A stretch of 30,573 nt of DNA. Source: JBOHRE01 sp050732635 (GTDB taxonomy: Bacteria > Gemmatimonadota > Gemmatimonadetes > Longimicrobiales > RSA9). The stretch's first letter is position 1; each line of letters begins with the position of its first letter. Made by a program: the position numbers and the translations under genes. The notes beneath the pieces are model-generated. The model did not search any database, was not told the DNA's origin, and saw only the letters and a program-made list of their open reading frames with translations. Shown in pieces: positions 7,103 through 13,953 of this stretch. The DNA is taken from NCBI GenBank assembly GCA_050732635.1, contig JBOHRE010000034.1, positions 1-30,573 on the forward strand, written 5' to 3'.

Positions 7103-8200
7103 TCATGCGGTCGTGCCCGCCTCCGGCTGGCCGCCGTCCGGCGCGGCGCCACCGTTGCCTGGGACCGAACCGCGCAGATCTCCATGCAACTCGAGGAAAA
7201 CGCGGACGACATCGGCGTCGAAGTGTCGGGCGGCGTTGGTTTCGATGAATGCGACGGCCTTTTCGATCGGCCACGCCCCACGGTAGGGTCGCGGGTGCGT
7301 CAGCGCGTCGAATACATCGGCCACGGCGACGAGGCGGGAGGGAACCGGGATGTTCGCGCCGCTGAGACCCGCGTAGCCGGACCCATCCCATTTCTCATGG
7401 TGATAGAGGGCGATCTCCTCGGCGAGTTGCAGCAGCTTCGAGCGACTTCCAGCCAGGATCCCGGCACCGATGGTCGTGTGCGTCTTCATGAGATCGAATT
7501 CCTGCGTGTCGAGCTTGCCGGGCTTCAGCAGGATCCGATCGGGGATGCCGATCTTGCCGACATCGTGTAGCGGCGCGGCGCGGCGCACGAGCTCGACCTG
7601 ATCGTCCGGAATCCCGAGATTCTGTGCGAGCCATGCGGCGAGGTTGCCGACGCGGTGCGCGTGCTCGCCAGTGTCATCGTCGCGGTATTCGGCGGCGCGG
7701 GCCAGACGCGACAGAATCTCGTACTGGGCCTCCTCCAGCGCGACCGTACGCTCGCGAACCTTGTCCTCCAGCGCGACATTCTGATTCTGCAGTTGCTGAT
7801 GAATCGAACGCGTCTCGAGCAGGTTGCGGATGCGGAGCAGGACCTCCGTCGCGTCGAGCGGCTTGGTCAGGAAATCCTTGGCACCGGTCGACAGCGCGCG
7901 CTGTTTCGCGGCCGCCGTGACATCCGCCGTCAGTACCAGAATCGGCAGAAATTCGGCTTCCTCGACGCGCGCGCGGATCTGCTCCATCACCGCATAGCCG
8001 TCGAGGTGTGGCATGTGCAGGTCGAGCAGCACGATGTCGGGCCGAAATTCGCCGAAGATCGGCAGAACGTGGCGCGGATCCGTCGTGGTCTTCAGGTTCG
8101 CGTATCCGGCGCGCTGCAAGATACGCTGAAGCAGAAGGACATTGGCGCCCTCATCGTCGACGATCAGGATCCGGGCGTCGCTCTGACCCGGATTATGCAT
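7103..8200 (-). CDS. response regulator with HD-GYP domain (RpfG-like)
   Basis: The protein has 365 residues. An N-terminal receiver domain (about 9-125) has the acidic pair in IVDDE, phospho-acceptor Asp60 in VLLDLHMPHLDG, and Lys in TKPL. A coiled-coil linker (about 125-165) leads to an HD-GYP domain (about 165-345) with HAHRVG, the HD pair H212-D213 in LHDVGKIGIPD, HHEKWDGSGYAG, and VADVFDALTHPRPYR. HD-GYP proteins of this layout hydrolyse cyclic di-GMP when the receiver is phosphorylated. The signature reads GYA rather than GYP; the metal-binding His and Asp residues are kept, so activity is still likely. The first 8 nt overlap the 3' end of the kinase gene, so the kinase is the probable partner. 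No GGDEF protein is in the window. Confidence 0.94.
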   Translation of the reverse strand: MHNPGQSDARILIVDDEGANVLLLQRILQRAGYANLKTTTDPRHVLPIFGEFRPDIVLLDLHMPHLDGYAVMEQIRARVEEAEFLPILVLTADVTAAAKQRALSTGAKDFLTKPLDATEVLLRIRNLLETRSIHQQLQNQNVALEDKVRERTVALEEAQYEILSRLARAAEYRDDDTGEHAHRVGNLAAWLAQNLGIPDDQVELVRRAAPLHDVGKIGIPDRILLKPGKLDTQEFDLMKTHTTIGAGILAGSRSKLLQLAEEIALYHHEKWDGSGYAGLSGANIPVPSRLVAVADVFDALTHPRPYRGAWPIEKAVAFIETNAARHFDADVVRVFLELHGDLRGSVPGNGGAAPDGGQPEAGTTA

Positions 8201-10172
8201 TCGTGACCCGACCCTGCTCCAGTAACGTATCGTCGAGCACGCGGAGGAATTGCTGGACGTTCAGCGGCTTGGTCAGGTAGTCGCGTGCGCCGGCTTCCAG
8301 CAACCGCTGGATCTGGCCAGGTGTCGCGTCTGCACTCACGACCACGACCGGAATCGATTTCAGCCGCGGGTCCTCCTTCAGTGCCCTCAGCACTTCGCTC
8401 CCGTGCATGTCGGGCAGGTGCAGATCGAGCAGAATCAGGTCGGGATAGTGTTCGGCCGCGAGCTCCAGCCCGAGCTGGCCCTGCATCGCGGCGAGCAAGC
8501 CTACGCCAGGCCGGTATGACAGGACCCGCTGGATCAGTTTGAAGTTCGAGATGTTGTCCTCGATGTAGAGGATCGTCCGCTGGCCCGCGCCTGCCGGGTC
8601 GGTGCCGGACGCAGTGGGCGTCGCCTCCGCCGTGACGTCCGCCGCGTGCAGCGCGTGCAGCGGATCGCTCGCCAGGGCGAGCTCGACGGCAAAACTACTG
8701 CCGGTGCCGACCTCGCTCTCGACCGCGAGCTGGCCGCCCATCGCTTCGACCAGCCGTTTCGAAAGTGCCAGGCCGAGCCCGGTGCCTTCGATGCCGGTGC
8801 GATCCGCATCGAGTCGTTCGAACGGGGTGAACAGGTGGCTCAGCTTCTCCGCGGGAATGCCCAGGCCCGTATCCGTGACCCGGATCAGGAAACGATCGCC
8901 CTGCACCGCGGAATCGATGGTGACGGCGCCTCCCTCGCGATTGTACTTCACGGCATTCGACAGCAGGTTCAACATGACCTGCTTGAGTCGCTGGCGGTCG
9001 GCCATGACATGCGCGTCATCGGCCAGCGGTGCGCAGGTCATGGAGATCGAGCGCTGCCCGGCGATGGGCCGTACCAGCTCGCATGATTCCTGGACGACTT
9101 CGGCCAGCGGTGTGGGCTCCAGCGAGAGCGCGAGTCGGCCCGCCTCGATCCGCGCAATGTCGAGCACCTCGTTGATCAGCTCGAGCAGGTGCCGTCCCGC
9201 CTTCAGGATCTGCTCGACACTCTCGCGCTGTTCGTCGGCGAGCTCATCCATCTCCATGAGCTGACCGAAGCCGAGGATCGCGTTCAGCGGCGTGCGCAGC
9301 TCGTGACTCATGCGCGAGAGAAAGTCGCTCTTCGCGGTGTTGGCCTGCTCGGCCGCTTCCTTGGCCTGCTTCAGCGCCTGTTCGGCAGCGCGGCGCTCGG
9401 TGATGTCGCGAACGATACCGATGAAACTGCGTTCGCCTTCCGCCTGGTGCTCGCCGAAGGAGACCTCGAGCGGAATCGGTCGCCCATCGCGGTGTCGGCC
9501 CCAGATCTGGATCGCGCGGCGCTCGCTGGTGGTCAGAGCGCCATTCTCCGGTAGGAAGACGTGGCCCGCTTCCCGGTTGTGTTGCTCGTCCAGCAGCAGA
9601 TCGAACACCTGGCCCTGCAGGTCGCCGAGCCGGTAGCCGAAGATCGATTCGGCCGCGGGATTCGCGTACAGGATCCGCCGCTCGTTGTCGATCGTGAAGA
9701 TCGCCTCGGATGCGCCCTCGACGACGATGCGATAGCGCTCCTCGACGCGCTGCTGCGCCTGCTCCGCGCGCTGCCGCGTCGCGGTCTCGAACTCCAGCCG
9801 CTCGCCGATGTCGCGCAGCCCGCCCAGCACCGCGCCGAGCACCAGCACGAGCACCGCCGCCTGGAGCGATCCCGGTCGGGTGACGATCGTCCAACCGGCT
9901 TCGCCGAGCTGTTCGAGCAGAATCGCGTTCAGCGGAAAGCTCAGCACGGCCGCTGCAATGCCCGCCCAGAAGCCGAGCAGCCAGGCCAGAATCAGGACCA
10001 GCGCGGCAGCCAGATAGAGGGATTCCGCCTGGTAGAGCGTGTACAGCTCGACGAACGTCAGCGCGTAGAGTCCGACGGCCAGGGCCGCCAGGATCAAACG
10101 GATCGTCTGTGAGCTGGGATTGACGTTCGCCAGGGTCGTGGCGCCGCTGCGTAGCAGGTTTCGCAGGTGCAT
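8193..10172 (-). CDS. membrane hybrid histidine kinase (TM-PAS-HisKA-HATPase-REC)
   Basis: From the ATG at 10172 the protein has 659 residues. It has three to four N-terminal membrane helices (about 23-125), a short coiled coil, a PAS domain (about 150-265; EAIFTIDNERRILYANPAAESIFGY), and a HisKA domain with His290 in SRMSHELRTPLNAI. An ATPase domain follows, with N-box LNLLSNAVKYN, G1 DTGLGIP and G2 GTGLGLAL. A C-terminal receiver (about 540-655) has phospho-acceptor Asp583 in LILLDLHLPDMHG and TKPL. It is an inner-membrane sensor that autophosphorylates on His290 and can pass phosphate to its own receiver and probably to the next gene's. The frame stays open 88 codons further upstream, but that part lacks domain character and is Arg/Ser-rich like non-coding GC-rich DNA, so I chose the ATG before the first membrane helix. 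The signal sensed is unknown. Confidence 0.93.
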   Translation of the reverse strand: MHLRNLLRSGATTLANVNPSSQTIRLILAALAVGLYALTFVELYTLYQAESLYLAAALVLILAWLLGFWAGIAAAVLSFPLNAILLEQLGEAGWTIVTRPGSLQAAVLVLVLGAVLGGLRDIGERLEFETATRQRAEQAQQRVEERYRIVVEGASEAIFTIDNERRILYANPAAESIFGYRLGDLQGQVFDLLLDEQHNREAGHVFLPENGALTTSERRAIQIWGRHRDGRPIPLEVSFGEHQAEGERSFIGIVRDITERRAAEQALKQAKEAAEQANTAKSDFLSRMSHELRTPLNAILGFGQLMEMDELADEQRESVEQILKAGRHLLELINEVLDIARIEAGRLALSLEPTPLAEVVQESCELVRPIAGQRSISMTCAPLADDAHVMADRQRLKQVMLNLLSNAVKYNREGGAVTIDSAVQGDRFLIRVTDTGLGIPAEKLSHLFTPFERLDADRTGIEGTGLGLALSKRLVEAMGGQLAVESEVGTGSSFAVELALASDPLHALHAADVTAEATPTASGTDPAGAGQRTILYIEDNISNFKLIQRVLSYRPGVGLLAAMQGQLGLELAAEHYPDLILLDLHLPDMHGSEVLRALKEDPRLKSIPVVVVSADATPGQIQRLLEAGARDYLTKPLNVQQFLRVLDDTLLEQGRVTNA

Positions 10173-10201
10173 TCCGTCGGTGGCGCTTCCTCTGGGCGCT
10201 C

Positions 10202-10244
10202 GTCGCGTGCGTCCGAAGGGTGACGTAAACCCGGCGCACGCGGC
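10202..10244 (-). other. imperfect stem-loop in the histidine kinase leader
   Basis: CGCGTGCG (10204-10211) and CGCACGCG (10235-10242) are perfect inverted repeats, extended outwards by a G-C pair and a wobble pair. The pairing continues inwards with CCG/CGG and GGT/ACC around a 7-nt loop (GACGTAA); only T12 and AAG16-18 (last digits of the position) are unpaired on one side. It lies 30 bp upstream of the kinase start, within its expected 5' leader. Role unknown; it could be an RNA structure or a protein-binding palindrome. Confidence 0.5.
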
Positions 10245-10344
10245 CCCGCGCCCGCCGACGTCGGCCCTTGATTCTGTGCTGCTTCGGTGAGTTCGAAAGT
10301 CGCTGTCGGGAGAGCGGTTACAAGCTAACCCGCGCCTCGGCGGC

Positions 10345-10369
10345 ACGCAAGATTGGACCGCGCTTGCGT
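10345..10369. repeat. inverted repeat in the kinase-secD divergent region
   Basis: ACGCAAG (10345-10351) and CTTGCGT (10363-10369) are perfect inverted repeats around an 11-bp spacer. The whole gap 10173-10546 (374 bp) holds no convincing gene. It contains this repeat, the stem-loop at 10202-10244, a promoter-like TTGACA at 10451 and the hairpin at 10488-10508. The spacing would suit an operator for a dimeric regulator, but no protein can be named. Confidence 0.4.
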
Positions 10370-10450
10370 TTGACGCCCACGCCGCCGCCGCACACGATGC
10401 CGCGGGGGCGGAAAGGGGGTGATGCGTGGGCTGCATTGCGGCGCGTTACG

Positions 10451-10484
10451 TTGACAACCGTCCAGGCGCCGCACACCTTATCGT
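10451..10484 (+). promoter_or_regulatory. possible secD promoter
   Basis: A perfect -35 box TTGACA lies at 10451-10456. The -10 region is weak: CCTTAT (10476-10481, spacer 19) or TATCGT (10479-10484, spacer 22). A start near 10489 would place the strong hairpin at 10488-10508 at the very 5' end of the mRNA. The -35 is clear; the exact -10 is not. Confidence 0.42.
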
Positions 10485-10487
10485 GTT

Positions 10488-10514
10488 CGGCCGGCCTTTG
10501 GCCGGCCGTTCTTT
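10488..10514 (+). terminator. 9-bp GC hairpin with T-rich tail in the secD leader
   Basis: CGGCCGGCC and GGCCGGCCG pair perfectly around a TTT loop, followed by TTCTTT (10509-10514). It looks like an intrinsic terminator on the plus strand, but no gene on that strand ends upstream. It could attenuate secD transcription, or be a 5'-end stem-loop that protects the secD mRNA. Confidence 0.5.
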
Positions 10515-10546
10515 CGTCCCGTTCTCGAGCAGGGGAGTAGCACCGC

Positions 10547-12145
10547 ATGTTCGGCACCCTCAAGGGCCGTATCGCCCTCATTGTCATCCTGCTGGGGGGG
10601 TCAGCGTGGTATCTCTTCACGCGCGGCATCGAGCTCGGCCTCGATCTTCAGGGAGGCATGCACTTGGTCCTGGAGGTGGCCGATCCGACGGGCGCCATGA
10701 CGGCCGAGGCGCGCGAGGATGCGACCGACCGGGCGCTACGTATCATCCGCACCCGCATTGATGAGTTCGGCGTGGAGGAGCCGCTGATCCAGAAGGTCGG
10801 CGAAAGCCGGATCATCGTCGAGCTGGCAGGCATCAGCGATGAGGAGCGGGCCAAGGGAGTGATTCAACGCGCGGCCTTCCTGGAGTTCAAGATCGTCTCG
10901 GACGGCGCGCGCCTGACGGACGCATTGCCGCGGATCGATCGCGCCATTGTGGCCGCGTTCGGCGAGGAGGAGTTGCCGGAGGCGGCGCAGGCTGATCAGC
11001 CGAGCGAGACGGTGCAGCAGCTCCTGTTCGGCACCGATACCGTGACGGACACGACGGCGGGCGCGGCCGCTGACACGGCGGCAGCATTGCCTCGCACCCG
11101 GCCGCTCGGCTCGGCGCTGCTGGAGAGCGGCCTGCCGGGCGAGTTCCTGGTGGCACAAGAAGACGTCGATCGCGTGTCGCGCTATCTCGCTCACCCCGAG
11201 GTCCAGCGGGCGCTGCCACGCGGGGTCGAGCTGCGCTGGTCGACGGAGCCGGAGGGGCGTGGCGCGCAGCTGTACCGGCGGCTGTACGTGCTCGGTGACG
11301 AGCGGATCATGAGCGGCGAGGAGCTCGAGGACGCGGTCGCCGGGCGGGATCCGCAGTTCAATCAGACGGTGGTCAACTTCGAACTATCCCGGCGCGGCGG
11401 GCGCCGCTTTCAGGAGGCGACCCGGCAGAACGTCGGCGAGCGGCTCGCGATCCTGCTCGATAATCAGGTCGTGAGCGCGCCGACGATCCAGGAGCAGATC
11501 GGCGCGCGCGGGCGCATCGAGCTGGCCCAGGCGCCGATCGAGGAGGCGCGCGACCTCGCTCTCGTGCTCCGCGCCGGCGCCCTGCCGGCTCCGCTCCAGA
11601 TCATCGAGGAGCGCACGGTGGGCCCCTCACTGGGCCGTGACTCCATCGAGCAGGGTAAGGTGGCCGGCGTCGTCGGCATCACGCTCGTCATTCTCATCAT
11701 GATCGGCTACTACCGCCTGGCCGGCGTCTTCGCCGTGATTGCACTGTCCGGCTACATGCTGCTCGTGCTCGGCGGCCTGGCCGGCTTCGGCGCGAACTTG
11801 ACCGCGCCTGGCATTGCCGGCCTGATCCTGTCGATCGGCATGGCTGTGGACGCGAACGTGCTCGTCTTCGAGCGTATCCGCGAAGAGCTGGCGCAGGGCC
11901 GGACCGTGCGCGCGGCCGTCGATGCGGGTTTCGCAAACGCGATGTCGGCGATTGTCGACTCGAACCTGACCACGCTGATCACGGCGCTGATTCTGTTTCA
12001 GGTCGGCACCGGACCGGTGCGCGGCTTCGCGGTCACGCTCTCGATCGGCATCATCGCCTCGTTTTTCAGCGCGGTCTTCGTGACGCGCACGCTGTTCCTG
12101 CTGTACGTCGAGCGCCGCAAGGCCGTCGCGTCCCTCAGCATCTGA
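10547..12145 (+). CDS. secD: protein translocase subunit SecD
   Basis: SecD (532 residues) works with SecF and SecYEG, using the proton gradient to pull secreted proteins through the inner membrane. It has an N-terminal membrane helix (about 8-24), the conserved GIELGLDLQGGMHLVLEV segment, and a large periplasmic region (about 40-360). A Thr/Ala-rich insert near residues 150-185 lies between the two periplasmic subdomains. The C-terminal five-helix bundle includes LILSIGMAVDANVLVFERIREEL, with the conserved Asp needed for proton coupling, and ends in FFSAVFVTRTLFLLY. A GGGGAG Shine-Dalgarno run lies 8 nt before the ATG. No yajC is present upstream. secF follows after 7 nt. Confidence 0.97.
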   Translation: MFGTLKGRIALIVILLGGSAWYLFTRGIELGLDLQGGMHLVLEVADPTGAMTAEAREDATDRALRIIRTRIDEFGVEEPLIQKVGESRIIVELAGISDEERAKGVIQRAAFLEFKIVSDGARLTDALPRIDRAIVAAFGEEELPEAAQADQPSETVQQLLFGTDTVTDTTAGAAADTAAALPRTRPLGSALLESGLPGEFLVAQEDVDRVSRYLAHPEVQRALPRGVELRWSTEPEGRGAQLYRRLYVLGDERIMSGEELEDAVAGRDPQFNQTVVNFELSRRGGRRFQEATRQNVGERLAILLDNQVVSAPTIQEQIGARGRIELAQAPIEEARDLALVLRAGALPAPLQIIEERTVGPSLGRDSIEQGKVAGVVGITLVILIMIGYYRLAGVFAVIALSGYMLLVLGGLAGFGANLTAPGIAGLILSIGMAVDANVLVFERIREELAQGRTVRAAVDAGFANAMSAIVDSNLTTLITALILFQVGTGPVRGFAVTLSIGIIASFFSAVFVTRTLFLLYVERRKAVASLSI

Positions 12146-12152
12146 CGCTTCC

Positions 12153-13112
12153 ATGCGACTGTTTCAGAACGCGAACTTCGATTTCATCTCCAAGCGCAAG
12201 CTGGCGTACATGATCAGCGGCGCGCTCCTGCTGGTCGGCGTTGTCGCCGGGACCTACTTCCAGGTGACGCGCGGCTCGTGGGCGAACTACGGCGTCGACT
12301 TCACGGGCGGCACGCTGGTCCAGGTGCGCTTCGAGGAGAGCACGTCGGTCGGTGAGCTGCGCACACTATTGGGCGCGACAATGCCAGGAACCGAAGTCAT
12401 CCGTTTCGGCAGCGAGGATGAATACCTGATTCGCGCGCCGCAGTTCGCCGAGCAGGGGACCGACGTCGCTGACCAGATCGTCGGCGTTCTGGAGCAGCGC
12501 TTCGCGGCCGAGAGCTTCGAGGTCGTGCGCACGGAAGGCGTGGGCCCGAAGATCGGCGCCGAGCTGCAGCAGAAGGCTCTGCTGGCCGTGTTCCTTTCGC
12601 TGGCATTCACCCTGATCTATCTGGCCATCCGTTTCGAGTGGCGCTTCGGTGTCGCGGCCGTGATCGCGACGCTGCACGACATGCTCTTCGCGCTCGGCAT
12701 GATCTCCTTGTTTCAGATCGAGGTGTCGCTGACCACCGTCGCCGCGGTGCTGACCATCATCGGTTATTCCTTGAATGATACGATCATCGTGTTCGATCGT
12801 ATTCGCGAGAACCTCAAGGCGACCGGCCGCCGTCAGGATACCTTCGAAATCCTGAACCGCTCGATCAACGAAACGCTGCCGCGTACGGTGCTGACGTCGG
12901 GCTCGACGCTGACAACCTTGCTCGCACTGTACATGCTGGGCGGCGAGATCATCCGCGAGTTCGCGTTGATCCTGATTCTCGGCATTGGCATCGGCACGTA
13001 CTCGTCGGTCTTCATCGCCGCGCCGGTTCTGCTCGAGATCGAGCGCCGCTGGGGGGTGCGCAAATCGTCGCCGCGCGCTGCTCGGCCCGCGCGGGCGGGC
13101 GCGGCCGTCTAG
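12153..13112 (+). CDS. secF: protein translocase subunit SecF
   Basis: This 319-residue protein has SecF hallmarks: an N-terminal helix (about 16-36), GVDFTGGTLVQVRFEE at the start of the small periplasmic domain, and a bundle of five helices. The bundle contains IGYSLNDTIIVFDRIRENL and SINETLPRTVLTSGSTLTTLLALYMLGG. It partners SecD as the proton-driven accessory motor of SecYEG. It starts 7 nt after the secD stop and ends 22 nt before an intrinsic terminator, so secDF forms a closed two-gene unit. Confidence 0.97.
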   Translation: MRLFQNANFDFISKRKLAYMISGALLLVGVVAGTYFQVTRGSWANYGVDFTGGTLVQVRFEESTSVGELRTLLGATMPGTEVIRFGSEDEYLIRAPQFAEQGTDVADQIVGVLEQRFAAESFEVVRTEGVGPKIGAELQQKALLAVFLSLAFTLIYLAIRFEWRFGVAAVIATLHDMLFALGMISLFQIEVSLTTVAAVLTIIGYSLNDTIIVFDRIRENLKATGRRQDTFEILNRSINETLPRTVLTSGSTLTTLLALYMLGGEIIREFALILILGIGIGTYSSVFIAAPVLLEIERRWGVRKSSPRAARPARAGAAV

Positions 13113-13134
13113 ACGCTGGCGCAACCGGAGCGAT

Positions 13135-13171
13135 GAGCCGCCTCCAGAAATCCGGGGGCGGCTCTTTTTCT
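13135..13171 (+). terminator. intrinsic terminator after secF
   Basis: GAGCCGCC (13135-13142) pairs with GGCGGCTC (13157-13164). Inner T-G and CC/GG pairs extend the stem to about 11 bp, and TTTTTCTT follows from 13165. It lies 22 bp after the secF stop and ends within 10 bp of the tatD start codon. Confidence 0.88.
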
Positions 13172-13179
13172 TACGATCC

Positions 13180-13953
13180 ATGTGGTTCGATTCGCACTGC
13201 CACCTGACCGAACCCCGCTTCGCGGAGGATGCCGATGCTGTGATTCGACGCGCCCATGACGCGGGCGTCGTCGGTCTGGTCACGGTGGCCTCCACGGTGG
13301 TGGATGCGGCGGCCGCGCTGGTGCTTGCCCGACGCAACACGTCAGTCTGGAGCACGGCGGGCGTTCACCCGCACGAGGCGGGGCGCACAGACCCGAGCGC
13401 CATGACACGCGTGCAGGAGTTACTGCAGGACCCGCGCGTGGTGGCGGTCGGTGAGACGGGTCTGGACTACTATTACGACAACGCGCCGCGCGAGCTGCAG
13501 CGGCGCAGCTTCGAGTGGCAGCTGGCGCTCGCCGAAGAGACGTCGCTGCCCGTGGTCGTGCACGCCCGTGCTGCGGATGCCGACGTTGCCGCGATGATTG
13601 CCGGCGTCCGCGGCCGCGTCCGTGGCGTGCTCCACTGCTTCGCGGGCGGGCGCGCCTTGCTCGAGGCCGGGCTGGCAGCGGATTGGTACGTGTCGTTCGC
13701 TGGCATGGTCAGCTTCCGCAGCTACGCGGATCAGGAGCTCGTGCGCCAGGTGCCTGGCGAGCGCCTGCTGGTGGAGACCGATAGCCCGTATCTCACGCCG
13801 GTGCCGCACCGCGGCAAGCGCAATGAGCCGGCGTTCGTGGCGGATGTCGGCGCGGCGCTCGCGGCGATCCGGGGCGAGGACGTGCTGGCCCTGGCCGCAC
13901 GGTGCACCGCGAACGCACGCCGATTCTATGCCCTGCAGCCAGAGGTCCCCTGA
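13180..13953 (+). CDS. tatD: TatD-family metal-dependent hydrolase/DNase
   Basis: The 257-residue length is typical of the TatD family (about 255-265). Metal-site motifs are in order: DSHCHL at the N-terminus (His6, His8), VGETGLDYYYD (Glu), VVVHAR (His), GVLHCFAG (His) and VETDSPYLTP (Asp). Family members are 3'-5' exonucleases on DNA or RNA, linked to DNA repair and nucleic acid quality control. The start is fixed by the HxH motif at residues 6-8. No Shine-Dalgarno sequence precedes it, and the secF terminator ends only about 8 nt upstream, so its expression must rely on terminator readthrough or a nearly leaderless mRNA. The stop shares one base with the mutL start (TGATG). It is the first of eight overlapping genes. 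Confidence 0.94.
   Translation: MWFDSHCHLTEPRFAEDADAVIRRAHDAGVVGLVTVASTVVDAAAALVLARRNTSVWSTAGVHPHEAGRTDPSAMTRVQELLQDPRVVAVGETGLDYYYDNAPRELQRRSFEWQLALAEETSLPVVVHARAADADVAAMIAGVRGRVRGVLHCFAGGRALLEAGLAADWYVSFAGMVSFRSYADQELVRQVPGERLLVETDSPYLTPVPHRGKRNEPAFVADVGAALAAIRGEDVLALAARCTANARRFYALQPEVP

Noticed and set aside
10173..10436. 88-residue N-terminal extension of the histidine kinase
   Set aside because: It is Arg/Ser/Ala-rich without domain character and contains the leader stem-loop; the ATG at 10172 directly precedes the membrane helices.
12985..13179. Upstream extension of tatD into secF
   Set aside because: It would start inside secF and cross the terminator; TatD proteins begin a few residues before the DSHCHL motif.
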